This document shows positions 27,851 through 36,070 of a stretch of DNA of 64,000 nucleotides, one piece after another (the first letter of the stretch is position 1; every line of letters begins with the position of its first letter). Made by a program: the position numbers and the translations under genes. Source of the DNA: Paenibacillus peoriae KCTC 3763 (GTDB taxonomy: Bacteria; Bacillota; Bacilli; Paenibacillales; Paenibacillaceae); NCBI RefSeq assembly GCF_000236805.1, contig NZ_AGFX01000048.1:1-64000 (forward strand), written 5' to 3'. The notes under the pieces were generated by a model that ran no database searches, had not been told where the DNA came from, and worked only from the letters and a program-made list of their open reading frames with translations.

Positions 27851-29707
27851 CTAAGGGGTGACGGTGATACCGCTTTGGTACGACAGGAGCTGGCTGAACG
27901 CCCCCCGCTCCTCTTGTACCAGTTGTCGATAGTTGCCTTGCTGTATAACCTCGCCTTGCTCCAGTACAATAATCTGATCCGCATGACGGATCGTTGACAG
28001 GCGGTGAGCGATGACGATCAGCGTCATTTGACCTTTCATCCGCTCCAGTGCCGCCTGAATTGCGGCTTCATGCTCACCATCGAGCGCACTTGTCGCTTCA
28101 TCCAATATGAGTACCGGAGGATGATGCAGGACAGCCCGCGCTAATACCAATCGTTGACGTTCCCCTCCAGACAGACGAATCCCGCGATCCCCAATGACTG
28201 TGTCCAGCCCTTCGGGCAGTCTGGCAACAAAGCTGTCTGCGGCTGCAAAATGCAGCGCCTCCCATAGCTGCTCCTCGCTCGCATTCCTGTCCGCCAGCTT
28301 CAAATTTTCGCGAACGGTGGCATGGAACAGAAAAGGGTCCTGTGAGACGTATCCAAACGATTGCCGCCACTGTGGCAACAGCTCGTCATCCACAACACGT
28401 TCATCTATTTTAATCTGCCCCCCAGTTGGACGTAGAAAGCCCATCAGCACATCGACCAACGTACTCTTGCCTGCTCCCGATTTCCCTACAATAGCTGTCA
28501 TCCCCCTGGCAGGTATGAACAGATTAATTTGGTGCAGTGCAGGCTCTGTCGCACCATCATAGCGATAATCCAGACCGCGGCACTCAATCCCGCTACGCAG
28601 GAACAAGGGATGTCTCGTCGACGCAGCTACATGAAGTTCCGATCCAGCGGATGGAACGCGAGCGGCAGCGGATGTAACTGCAAGCAACGACGGGTCTGAG
28701 AAGGCTGCGCATTCCTGCTGTACTTTGGTCACACTTTCAAAAGCAGAGAGCATGGACATGATATATTCCAAACTCGCTTGAATCAGGGCAAACCTCGGCC
28801 ATAAGCGGGAAAATATGAGGATCAGCACAATCAGCTTTTCTGGTGAAACATGCAGCCATTGCAGGGACGCGAATATAAGACAAACGACAAATACAGCTGC
28901 TGCTGTGCGATGCAAAAACTGCGTAGTGGCATTTTGCCGAACAAATTGGGTCGAATTGTCCTCCATACGGCGCGTCAGGGAGCGAAACCAGTCTATGTTG
29001 GCAGCCTCCAGCAGATTGCTTTTAATATCCTTCATTCCATTCATATGATCGGTAATGCCAGCAAAATAAATCTGTGAAAGCTCCGTGGTACGGTCTCCTA
29101 GCTGCTTGGCATTTCGGATGGAGCGTCGGAACACGACAAACAGTCCCAATCCACTCAGGAATACCAACCCGGTTAAGGAAGGGGATAACCAAAAAGCCAG
29201 TGCAATCTGGATCAGCGTAAAAATGACGGCTGTGGTGAGTTGAAGAAGCAAATTGGTTCCCTGACTGACACGTGCCAGCTCGGTCGTCATCACATGGCTA
29301 AAATCAGATTTACGCTGGCGCAAATAAAAAGTCCACTGCGCCTTCATAAAGGAAGTATACACATCTATTCGAAGTGAGCGCATAAAACGCTGCTGAATCT
29401 GTGAGCTCAGGACCGATTGGTAACGCTGAAGCAGAGCCTGCCCTGTAAGCAGCACCACAAAAAGTAGCAACATCCCCGGCAACAGCCAGCTTTTTGGAAT
29501 ATACGGCAAGAAATGATCCAGTCCACCGGACAAAAACGGCAATCCGGAATGACCGGCAAATACGCCGATGGCCGCCAGCATAGGTACAAGCATATAAATG
29601 CCAAAGCCCTCCAGCAGGCTGATGATCATCATACAGCCGATATTGAGAATTAACGTACCACCGTTCACGGTGTACAGCTTGGTTAAATACAATCGCAGGT
29701 GAACCAT
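27851..29707 (-). CDS. Lasso peptide ABC exporter (PadeD-like)
   Basis: 618 residues: an N-terminal six-helix membrane domain (to about 320) and an ABC domain with Walker A GKSGAGKSTLVDVL, signature LSGGERQRLVLARA, Walker B LILDEATSALDG and the late His. This is the single-chain half-transporter type that exports lasso peptides and gives self-immunity. ATG 29707 follows AAGGAG; an upstream GTG frame begins at 29716. It is last gene of the lasso cluster, 20 bases after the nucleotidyltransferase gene, convergent with ku. Confidence 0.92.
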   Translation of the reverse strand: MVHLRLYLTKLYTVNGGTLILNIGCMMIISLLEGFGIYMLVPMLAAIGVFAGHSGLPFLSGGLDHFLPYIPKSWLLPGMLLLFVVLLTGQALLQRYQSVLSSQIQQRFMRSLRIDVYTSFMKAQWTFYLRQRKSDFSHVMTTELARVSQGTNLLLQLTTAVIFTLIQIALAFWLSPSLTGLVFLSGLGLFVVFRRSIRNAKQLGDRTTELSQIYFAGITDHMNGMKDIKSNLLEAANIDWFRSLTRRMEDNSTQFVRQNATTQFLHRTAAAVFVVCLIFASLQWLHVSPEKLIVLILIFSRLWPRFALIQASLEYIMSMLSAFESVTKVQQECAAFSDPSLLAVTSAAARVPSAGSELHVAASTRHPLFLRSGIECRGLDYRYDGATEPALHQINLFIPARGMTAIVGKSGAGKSTLVDVLMGFLRPTGGQIKIDERVVDDELLPQWRQSFGYVSQDPFLFHATVRENLKLADRNASEEQLWEALHFAAADSFVARLPEGLDTVIGDRGIRLSGGERQRLVLARAVLHHPPVLILDEATSALDGEHEAAIQAALERMKGQMTLIVIAHRLSTIRHADQIIVLEQGEVIQQGNYRQLVQEERGAFSQLLSYQSGITVTP

Positions 29708-29727
29708 AACGCACACTCCTTATCGAG

Positions 29728-31254
29728 TCAGTGCTTTGAAAATCGTCGTTTCAACCAAAGAAATGGACGTAAAGGGATGTACAAAAAATGCAGCTTGCGA
29801 GGCAGCGGCAGCAAGATCGGATCCCCCGTAGAAGGAAACAAACGGCTAATAAGATAAAGTAATCTGTGTCTTGGCTCCTTTAGGGAAAGCAAGTAAGCTC
29901 GGCTAATGGGCTGAGGTGTGACCGCTGTAGCTGTAGCTCCAGCAACGGCAGAGCTGGAGGCGACCGTAGCAGCACCCGCCATGGATCTGGTGATACTGCT
30001 CACAGCAGTGTTCACCTTGTTGCCTGTCACGCTACTGGCATCTTTCGCAGTACCAGTAGCGTCACTGGCAGCGTGCAGAGCAGCTTCGCCAAAGGCATCG
30101 CCAGCTGCTGCACCGCCGACTGGGGCACCGCCATCCGAAGGGGCGGTCTCCACCGGCTGCGTCAAAGCTATGCTTTGCGATAGCTCTGACGCAGCCGTTC
30201 CGTTCGTACCCGGCCCGCTGGCAACCGGGTACGGTGCGGGTACGCTGGCCTGCATGAAGGCCAGCGCGCTCAGCGCGAGCCTGTGCGCCTGCCGGGTCTC
30301 TGATATCGGACGCATCGGCTCTGGTATCGGCGTACCCAGCAGCGCAGCGGCGAGCTTCCAGGCCTGCCCGCCCGCAGGCAGGCCTCCGTAGCGGCGCAGC
30401 GTCAGCAGCAGCGCCTCCCAATCGACAGCGCATACTGCAAGCCTGTCGATGTCGACTAGCCAGCGCAGCCTGAACCAGCCGTGACGTGCGCCGTGGGCGC
30501 TCAAGTACAGGAACTGATGCTCGCCGCCGAGCGTGCAGGCACTGGCTGCCGTCGCCGCCATGCTGTCAGCGGGTGCCGACTGTACCCTCCGGCTCACTCC
30601 TGATTCACTGAATTGCCGGCGGTCCCACAATTCATCAAAAGAGGGCTCCCCGCCGGCATCCGGGTGGAGACGCCAATGCAACTCCACCTCTACCCGCTTT
30701 TGCGGATGTAGGAAAGATGTATGATGATCCTTCCACTTCCAGCTGCCAAGGACACGCGCTTCTCCGCTTTTGGACTCATAACCGGCTTCCCGTATCCAAT
30801 GCTCGGCTTCATCCATGTCATCCGGCGTAATGAGCAAATCTATGTCCTTGGAGGTACGCAGGGAAACATCCCCGTACAATTGCTGCGCCAGTGCAGGCCC
30901 CTTGAGTATAAATACACGGATGCCATGATCCATGAGCAGCCTGGTCAGCCGCGCAGCCTCTGCTTGAAGATGAAGCATGCGCAGCGTATTTCGGTGATAT
31001 TGCGCCTGAAGGCTCCCTAGCAATGGGGCGGGAATGGCCGGATGATTCGACTTTTTCAGCTGGAGATATATCAACGGTACTACCCGATGATGATCTGCCA
31101 GGTGCAACAGGCGAGCCCAGTCCAGCTTATGCAGATGGATATCAGCGAACGTACGCTGCCATGGAGCAACGTCTTTTTTTAATAAAGAGAGTAACATCGT
31201 TAATTCATGATCCTTTTTCCAACGGGCAAGTTCCAGAAGAGACTTGGTGGGCAT
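29728..31254 (-). CDS. Lasso cluster nucleotidyltransferase-family protein
   Basis: 508 residues from ATG 31254, chosen because GAAGGAG lies ahead of it. The nucleotidyltransferase fold is seen at about 105-200: IRVFILKGPALAQQLYGD and RTSKDIDLLI with the two catalytic Asp, then VEVELHW. A similar gene is found in paeninodin-type clusters. Its role is not settled; modification of the peptide or its phosphate is possible. Residues about 337-446 form an Ala/Ser/Thr/Gly-rich low-complexity insertion not expected in the family. Confidence 0.85.
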   Translation of the reverse strand: MPTKSLLELARWKKDHELTMLLSLLKKDVAPWQRTFADIHLHKLDWARLLHLADHHRVVPLIYLQLKKSNHPAIPAPLLGSLQAQYHRNTLRMLHLQAEAARLTRLLMDHGIRVFILKGPALAQQLYGDVSLRTSKDIDLLITPDDMDEAEHWIREAGYESKSGEARVLGSWKWKDHHTSFLHPQKRVEVELHWRLHPDAGGEPSFDELWDRRQFSESGVSRRVQSAPADSMAATAASACTLGGEHQFLYLSAHGARHGWFRLRWLVDIDRLAVCAVDWEALLLTLRRYGGLPAGGQAWKLAAALLGTPIPEPMRPISETRQAHRLALSALAFMQASVPAPYPVASGPGTNGTAASELSQSIALTQPVETAPSDGGAPVGGAAAGDAFGEAALHAASDATGTAKDASSVTGNKVNTAVSSITRSMAGAATVASSSAVAGATATAVTPQPISRAYLLSLKEPRHRLLYLISRLFPSTGDPILLPLPRKLHFLYIPLRPFLWLKRRFSKH

Positions 31255-31300
31255 ACTTTCTTCTCCTTCGATTGTTTGAACATCCTTTTGTCTCATCGCA

Positions 31301-31780
31301 TTAAGAATGGCCTTTATTCGCCATTTGCGTATTCGTGGCCGTCACAGTTCGTCTCCCGAATAGACCCACCACCGTAAACGCCCCCATCTCCCGTTCACCT
31401 GTAACATAAATCGGTCCGCTTCGTACCCATGCATGTGCTGCCAACCGTCCCGCAGCATTTTTGGCTGTACCCAAATATAGCGTACAGTCCAGCTTTCTGC
31501 GCCCCAGCAACGTCATCGCGGCAGAGGCCTGTACAAGACAGCTGCTGCGCCATGGGGTGTAACGGCTTGCCAGCTCCACAGCGTGTGAAATATGCCGAAT
31601 GGACTTTTCCTGCTGCGGGTCACATTGCCAAGGGGTTTCTTCCATACGTATCCCCCATCGGCCTGAGTAATCCTCAAAAGAACGAAGCTGGTGAAACCTC
31701 GCCCATCCCAGCGCCAGCCAGGCTTCCGGCAATAATCTACTGACCTCTGGAGTCAGAAGAAGAAGCCGTTGGACCCGCAT
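31301..31780 (-). CDS. Lasso peptide leader protease (B2)
   Basis: 159 residues of the transglutaminase-like lasso B2 family. The catalytic Cys is in WRSSCLVQA and the His in AAHAWVRSG; an acidic residue in the following strand would complete the triad. It cuts the leader from the precursor once B1 has delivered it. Its ATG is one base after the B1 stop, so the pair is translationally coupled. Confidence 0.93.
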   Translation of the reverse strand: MRVQRLLLLTPEVSRLLPEAWLALGWARFHQLRSFEDYSGRWGIRMEETPWQCDPQQEKSIRHISHAVELASRYTPWRSSCLVQASAAMTLLGRRKLDCTLYLGTAKNAAGRLAAHAWVRSGPIYVTGEREMGAFTVVGLFGRRTVTATNTQMANKGHS

Positions 31781-31781
31781 A

Positions 31782-32084
31782 TTAAACCATCTCCCGCTGG
31801 AGCTTTAGCAGTCCTTCCCGTTCCAGTTCAGCCACAAAGGCATGTACCTGCTGTCTGCACTGTTCCTCGTCCACTTCATATTCATCCGTCAGGGCAGCTA
31901 CGATCTCTCCGAGTAAAGGACTGGACTCCGCCAATTCCCAGATACGTCCTCCCGTAAAGCCCAAGTTGTAATATTTTCCAGTGTTAATGCTCATCATGAC
32001 CTTTTCTCCGTCCATGTCACTGACATAGACCTCTTCATCGTACATGATGCGGTAGTGGTCCTTGGTTGGATCAGTGGCTGCCAT
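31782..32084 (-). CDS. Lasso peptide RRE protein (B1, PqqD-like)
   Basis: 100 residues from ATG 32084, preceded by AAGGAGG. A PqqD/RRE winged-helix domain (YNLGFTGGRIWELAE, then DEEQCRQQVHAFVAELEREGLL) binds the precursor leader and hands it to B2. It overlaps the kinase 3' end by 14 bases. A longer in-frame reading to 32222 lies inside the kinase gene and is not used. Confidence 0.93.
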   Translation of the reverse strand: MAATDPTKDHYRIMYDEEVYVSDMDGEKVMMSINTGKYYNLGFTGGRIWELAESSPLLGEIVAALTDEYEVDEEQCRQQVHAFVAELEREGLLKLQREMV

Positions 32085-33093
32085 AGCTGTTTTCCTCCTT
32101 ATGAATGAGTTCAAGTACCCGTTGTACAATCTCAGACGCGGTAAAAGCGGAGCTACTCCTGAGCAAGCGCCAGCCCTCCACTTTCCGAGCCATCCGGGCC
32201 GCAGTTCCAAAATACCATTCACCCAAACCCATTCGCGAAATTGTCCCCCTACGATATGTATGCAGTAGTAATGTATGCAAGCACCCCAGTACGTTTAAGG
32301 GCTGTTCCGTAACCGCGGGTAGCTGGCTGGATGGCTCTGCCACAAGCTCGAATACGCCACCCAGGGAAAGCGGTTCGTTATAAAATTCGTCTACTGTAGG
32401 GACGGCATATTTATTCCATTCACCTGTAAGCTTAAGCAGTTCCCCATGTTGTGACAGCACAGGATGTCCAGACGTTAAAACAAGCCTGTGCTTTTGGGAT
32501 CGCACATGCTTGTTTCCCTGTAAAGACTCCAGTTGAAGCAGGCTGTCCAGCCCCAGCTTTTGTTGCGGATAAGCGGGATAAACGATAGGCTCGGATGCCG
32601 TAGCTTTTACAGCAATAACATCATCACTGACCATCGGATAGCCGGCCTGTCTAAAAGCAGCAGCCAGCGTCGATTTTCCCGCACCGGATTCGCCTACAAA
32701 AGCGTAAGCCTTGCCCCCGATAACTACCGCGCTTCCATGAATAGGAAATATACGTCTTTGCATCAGAAGAACACCCATGCATGAACCCAGCAAAAACAAC
32801 CGCACGGTGTTCATATCGGCTCCGGGGTAAGGGCATACCTCGATCTCCCTGCCTTCCCTGATGGCAAAAATGGCTGTGCCGGGTATTTGCAACATAAAGC
32901 ACTCACCTTGTATCACATAATTCGTCTGCTCAAGTTGATCGCTCCATGCTGTCAAATCCGCCTGACGAATGATTACATCCTCTGCCGCTCCCGATGCTGA
33001 AAGTACCAGTTCAGGAAGCTTCAACTCACTTGCAATTCGGAGTCCAAAGGCTGTATATTGACCCCGACCGACACTTACACTCCTGTTATGCAC
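32071..33093 (-). CDS. Lasso peptide kinase (HPr kinase-like, PadeK-like)
   Basis: 340 residues from a proposed GTG at 33093 with GAGGGAG upstream. The HPr-kinase-like core has the P-loop FVGESGAGKSTLAAAF and PMVSDDVIAVK. In paeninodin biosynthesis the homologous kinase phosphorylates the C-terminal Ser of the precursor, and the precursor here also ends in Ser. An in-frame ATG at 33186 would start inside the terminator hairpin between precursor and kinase and has no ribosome site, so I reject it. Confidence 0.88.
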   Translation of the reverse strand: MHNRSVSVGRGQYTAFGLRIASELKLPELVLSASGAAEDVIIRQADLTAWSDQLEQTNYVIQGECFMLQIPGTAIFAIREGREIEVCPYPGADMNTVRLFLLGSCMGVLLMQRRIFPIHGSAVVIGGKAYAFVGESGAGKSTLAAAFRQAGYPMVSDDVIAVKATASEPIVYPAYPQQKLGLDSLLQLESLQGNKHVRSQKHRLVLTSGHPVLSQHGELLKLTGEWNKYAVPTVDEFYNEPLSLGGVFELVAEPSSQLPAVTEQPLNVLGCLHTLLLHTYRRGTISRMGLGEWYFGTAARMARKVEGWRLLRSSSAFTASEIVQRVLELIHKEENSYGSH

Positions 33094-33118
33094 GATAGGA
33101 CTCACTCCCTCTGTCCTT

Positions 33119-33178
33119 AAAAAAATCCCGTCTTTATTTCCTTGAGCAGCATCTCTAGCCCAAAAGAAATAAAGACGG
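33119..33178 (-). terminator. Internal terminator between lasso precursor and kinase genes
   Basis: CCGTCTTTATTTC (33128-33140) and GAAATAAAGACGG (33166-33178) are perfect 13-base inverted arms with a 25-base loop. On the minus strand the stem is followed by GA and seven T. Located just after the precursor gene, it should stop most transcripts and yield more precursor mRNA than enzyme mRNA. Confidence 0.85.
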
Positions 33179-33226
33179 CTTATCATAGATCTAACTTTAT
33201 GACTGGCTTCAATGTATGACTATCTG

Positions 33227-33358
33227 TTAGCTTGGTGGATTATAAAGATCGGCGTCGTGGTCGGACACCCAATCAATCTGTTTCCAGCCTTTCCCCGCCA
33301 TGGTCTGGTTAATGTCCAGCACCTCTATCGTCGGTTCCTGCCATTCTTTTTTACTCAT
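33227..33358 (-). CDS. Lasso peptide precursor (paeninodin-like)
   Basis: 43 codons from ATG 33358 with an ideal GGAGGTGAT seven bases upstream. The leader is about 20 residues, with Trp6-x-x-Pro9 and a Thr at the -2 position (INQTM), as lasso leaders require. The predicted core is 23 residues starting AGKGWKQID and ending YNPPS. Ala1 and Asp9 would close a nine-residue macrolactam, the same ring size, first residue and total length I recall for paeninodin. The tail is acidic (SDHDAD), and the last residue is Ser, the phosphorylation site in paeninodin. Confidence 0.93.
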   Translation of the reverse strand: MSKKEWQEPTIEVLDINQTMAGKGWKQIDWVSDHDADLYNPPS

Positions 33359-33420
33359 CTCATCACCTCCCTTCCAATGAATGTGAACGATCCTGCATGA
33401 TCAAATCAGAACAAATCGAA

Positions 33421-35346
33421 TCAATTGAATCCACAAAGAAAACGGTACACGATCAAACTGTGCATAAGCAGTCGTATATTGGGATCAGACGCCTGTTCGG
33501 GACCGGGGTGACGGAGTTTCGACATGGCCGTCTTAATAAACTCTATATCGAGATATTCGGCGGTCCGTAAATCATGGCACATCATTTGAAGCTCCCCCAT
33601 AAACGTATCCCAGCACGGAATCATACGATGCAGCCAATCTGCAGGCTGTACGCCACGCACACGCTGGTTCAGCCGAACATCATCAGGCAGATAATCCTTC
33701 ATAGCTGTACGAATGAGTGCCCGGTCTCGACCATTTTGCACATACTGCTCAAAAGGTACAGATAAGCAAAAGCGAATCACCCGGCTGTCTCCCGTTGGAT
33801 CACGTTCCCACAAGCCATAACGCAAGGAAAGTTTGGTCGCGACTACACCATTTTTGTTGGCAATCGCCAGATTCGAAAATTTCTCTTTTCTCGTCTGATC
33901 AGCATTTTTCATCCAGCCTGTGCCACTTAATACCGGAACATCTTCTACATGCATTCGTTTGGCAAACTGCGGGTGAATCAGCGAAGGAACCGGGCTTCGT
34001 TTGCCCCGAAATAACGATACATGGGTATCTAGCGAGGTAGCTTTTTTCAGCATCACAGGTAGTAGACGAGACATACGTCTTCCGGTCAGCCTGCTGTAGC
34101 GCCACAAGCCCCGAAAGGATTGCAGCCAGTGCAAACGACGAAACTGACGGGCATAATAGTCCAGTGCAGGGCCCCATGAAACGGTAAAATTGCCTCGTGC
34201 TCCGGTCAACAGTACACCGACATTGTGTTCCTGTGCTTTTTCATAAAAACCTCTGATCCAGAAGGAATTTTCAAAATATTTATAGGGGGCCTCCATGAGC
34301 TCCAGCCAAATATCAATTTCCGAAAACGGGCTTTTCCCCTCAAAATCCATATAATTTTCGTGAATGTTGCCTACATAGCGAGCCGTAGACTGAATATAGC
34401 TTCGTTCGTTCGCCAGCAGTGCAGGCGATGTCCAATCCTCAAAATCCTGAACAGGTACATAGCTGTACGCATATAGCGGCTTTTGCTGCAAGTGCAGTGC
34501 TGGTGCGGCAAAGCTGGCAACCGCTCCGGAATCCAGTCCCCCGCTCAAGGCAGCCCCTACGGCACGATGCGTTCGCAATCGGGCCGTGACCGCCTGTGAG
34601 AATACCTCGCGGAACGCTTCTATGTACTCGCCTCTCGTTTTGAGCCGCAGCGGCTCTACCTCATCCAGACGTGCATATTGATGGAGCATTCGCTTTCCCT
34701 CCTCCATAGTGAACCAATGTGCGGGAGGAAGCTGGTTGATATGCTTGTAGGCAGTCGCACCGATATCGACGGATTCCTGCATGGAGCGGATCGACAGAAA
34801 TTCGGCCAGCCACGGTTCATGCAGTTCTTTTCGCAGAGAGGATAAAGTCAAGAGCGGAGCTACGACCGTGCTAAATGCAAAGCCTGAGTCATGCTGATAG
34901 GTGTACAGCGTACGGCTTCCCGTCATATCGCGAGCGCCGTATAAACGCCGTCGCTTGGCATCCCAAATGACAAAGGTAAAATCGCCTATCAAATATTGGG
35001 CCGCATCCACCCCCCATTTGTCATATCCCAGTAAAATCAGCTCGCTATCCGTGATTTCCTGCTGTCGCTCCTGTCTGACCCCCAGCCGTTCAAACAGCTC
35101 GGAACGATTGTCCAAAATCGCATCCGCGGTGATAACCAGATCTCGCTGCTCATCATAGAAGGGGAGACGTTCATGGACAGATTCCGGGGTCACATGCTGG
35201 GCATGACATCCCAAAAAAATGGAGCCTTCACACCAGACACATACGCGGTCGGCGGGATATTTTCGCAGGGCTTGCATCATTTTACCGCCTTCTTCGGCGC
35301 TTACGGGCTCACGCTCAAAGCTGTAGATTCCAGCAATTGCACTCAC
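33421..35346 (-). CDS. Lasso cyclase (asparagine synthetase-like, PadeC-like)
   Basis: 641 residues of asparagine synthetase B type. The N-terminal glutaminase-like domain starts MSAIAGIYSF, so the catalytic Cys2 of true asparagine synthetases is Ser, as expected for a lasso cyclase that needs no ammonia. The synthetase domain has the pyrophosphate loop ALSGGLDSGAVASF. It adenylates the Asp9 side chain and forms the ring. It starts on the last codons of the gene before it (ATGA-type overlap) and lies 62 bases before the precursor gene, an order with the cyclase first. Confidence 0.93.
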   Translation of the reverse strand: MSAIAGIYSFEREPVSAEEGGKMMQALRKYPADRVCVWCEGSIFLGCHAQHVTPESVHERLPFYDEQRDLVITADAILDNRSELFERLGVRQERQQEITDSELILLGYDKWGVDAAQYLIGDFTFVIWDAKRRRLYGARDMTGSRTLYTYQHDSGFAFSTVVAPLLTLSSLRKELHEPWLAEFLSIRSMQESVDIGATAYKHINQLPPAHWFTMEEGKRMLHQYARLDEVEPLRLKTRGEYIEAFREVFSQAVTARLRTHRAVGAALSGGLDSGAVASFAAPALHLQQKPLYAYSYVPVQDFEDWTSPALLANERSYIQSTARYVGNIHENYMDFEGKSPFSEIDIWLELMEAPYKYFENSFWIRGFYEKAQEHNVGVLLTGARGNFTVSWGPALDYYARQFRRLHWLQSFRGLWRYSRLTGRRMSRLLPVMLKKATSLDTHVSLFRGKRSPVPSLIHPQFAKRMHVEDVPVLSGTGWMKNADQTRKEKFSNLAIANKNGVVATKLSLRYGLWERDPTGDSRVIRFCLSVPFEQYVQNGRDRALIRTAMKDYLPDDVRLNQRVRGVQPADWLHRMIPCWDTFMGELQMMCHDLRTAEYLDIEFIKTAMSKLRHPGPEQASDPNIRLLMHSLIVYRFLCGFN

Positions 35347-35855
35347 GTTCTCCCCCCTTTTTCTTTGCCTGTACTTAATAACGCTATATCCATCCTTGCA
35401 GGAACGTGAGCGGCCGCATGATGCCTTTCATACATTGCATTCATTGCGTGTATCGTAAGTACCCTGTTATCCGTATCATGTTCATCCAGCATTCGAAAAG
35501 CAGTCTTCCATTCAAAACCGCTTTGCCAGAGAAACTGGTGAGTACGTTGGCTGATCAGCTCCACATCCGGCTCATCCTCAAAGCGTGCTCCAGTCATCTG
35601 CTCGGCCTGCTCCAGCGCCTCCGCGTAGCCAAGCTGCCTAAATATGCGAGACCCGATGCTTCTGCAATATAACTCAATTTCCTGTTTACTCAACAGGTGT
35701 TGCCAGCTATGTACTGAATCCTGATGGGGCTGTACATGCTCCCCAACGAACGGGTCACCCGCTCCCATGCTATAAAACAAGCTGGATTTGGGAGGTTCCG
35801 CAAAGTTCCCGTAATTTTCAATTCCCGGCTCATAATCAATCCCCTTGCTTTTCAA
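35343..35855 (-). CDS. First gene of lasso cluster, sulfotransferase C-terminus-like, 170 aa
   Basis: TTG start at 35855 follows GAGGAGGAG at normal spacing. The sequence SLFYSMGAGDPFVGEHVQ ... SWQHLLSKQEIELYCRSIG ... LGYAEAL resembles the last third of sulfotransferases (the W...L...E......G..LGY ending). The 5'-phosphosulfate loop that should lie near the N-terminus is absent, and upstream DNA is promoter, so it is either an N-terminally truncated enzyme or a small protein with another role. It overlaps the cyclase gene by 4 bases. No function can be claimed. Confidence 0.55.
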   Translation of the reverse strand: MKSKGIDYEPGIENYGNFAEPPKSSLFYSMGAGDPFVGEHVQPHQDSVHSWQHLLSKQEIELYCRSIGSRIFRQLGYAEALEQAEQMTGARFEDEPDVELISQRTHQFLWQSGFEWKTAFRMLDEHDTDNRVLTIHAMNAMYERHHAAAHVPARMDIALLSTGKEKGGRT

Positions 35856-35898
35856 TCAAGAATACTCCTCCTCTAACTCTACTCAAGATGCTTTAATA

Positions 35899-35913
35899 GA
35901 TACAATTCGTATT
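35899..35913. promoter_or_regulatory. Second, weaker Xre-type operator at the lasso promoter
   Basis: GATACAATTCGTATT, two changes from a perfect dyad in the right arm, centred 30 bases downstream of the main operator. It would lie just after the transcription start. Confidence 0.45.
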
Positions 35914-35921
35914 TTATTATA

Positions 35922-35950
35922 AATTTATGATACATATTGTATCTTGTCAA
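35922..35950 (-). promoter_or_regulatory. Promoter of the lasso cluster with embedded operator
   Basis: On the minus strand TTGACA (35945-35950), 17 bases, TAAATT (35922-35927). The spacer is filled by the perfect dyad GATACAATATGTATC (35929-35943). The same promoter with one changed base stands at 57592-57620 before the EPS operon. A repressor on this site would block RNA polymerase. Confidence 0.85.
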
Positions 35951-36070
35951 CCCCTTTGATGGATAAATTCTGTACATGACGCTCATCTTAATGCATAAGT
36001 ACATCTTGGATAAGCGATAGCGGTCGCCTCAAAGCTTTCCAGAGAGAGGTTAAAGAAGGAGCGTAACACT

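Noticed and set aside
29918-30391. Plus-strand 157-codon Ala/Pro-rich frame
   Set aside because: It mirrors the low-complexity insertion of the nucleotidyltransferase gene on the other strand.
33094-33186. N-terminal extension of the lasso kinase from ATG 33186
   Set aside because: It lies in a perfect terminator hairpin, lacks a ribosome site, and its residues do not fit the family.
33212-33400. Plus-strand 62-codon frame over the lasso precursor
   Set aside because: Antisense of the real precursor gene, which has a perfect ribosome site and lasso leader features on the minus strand.
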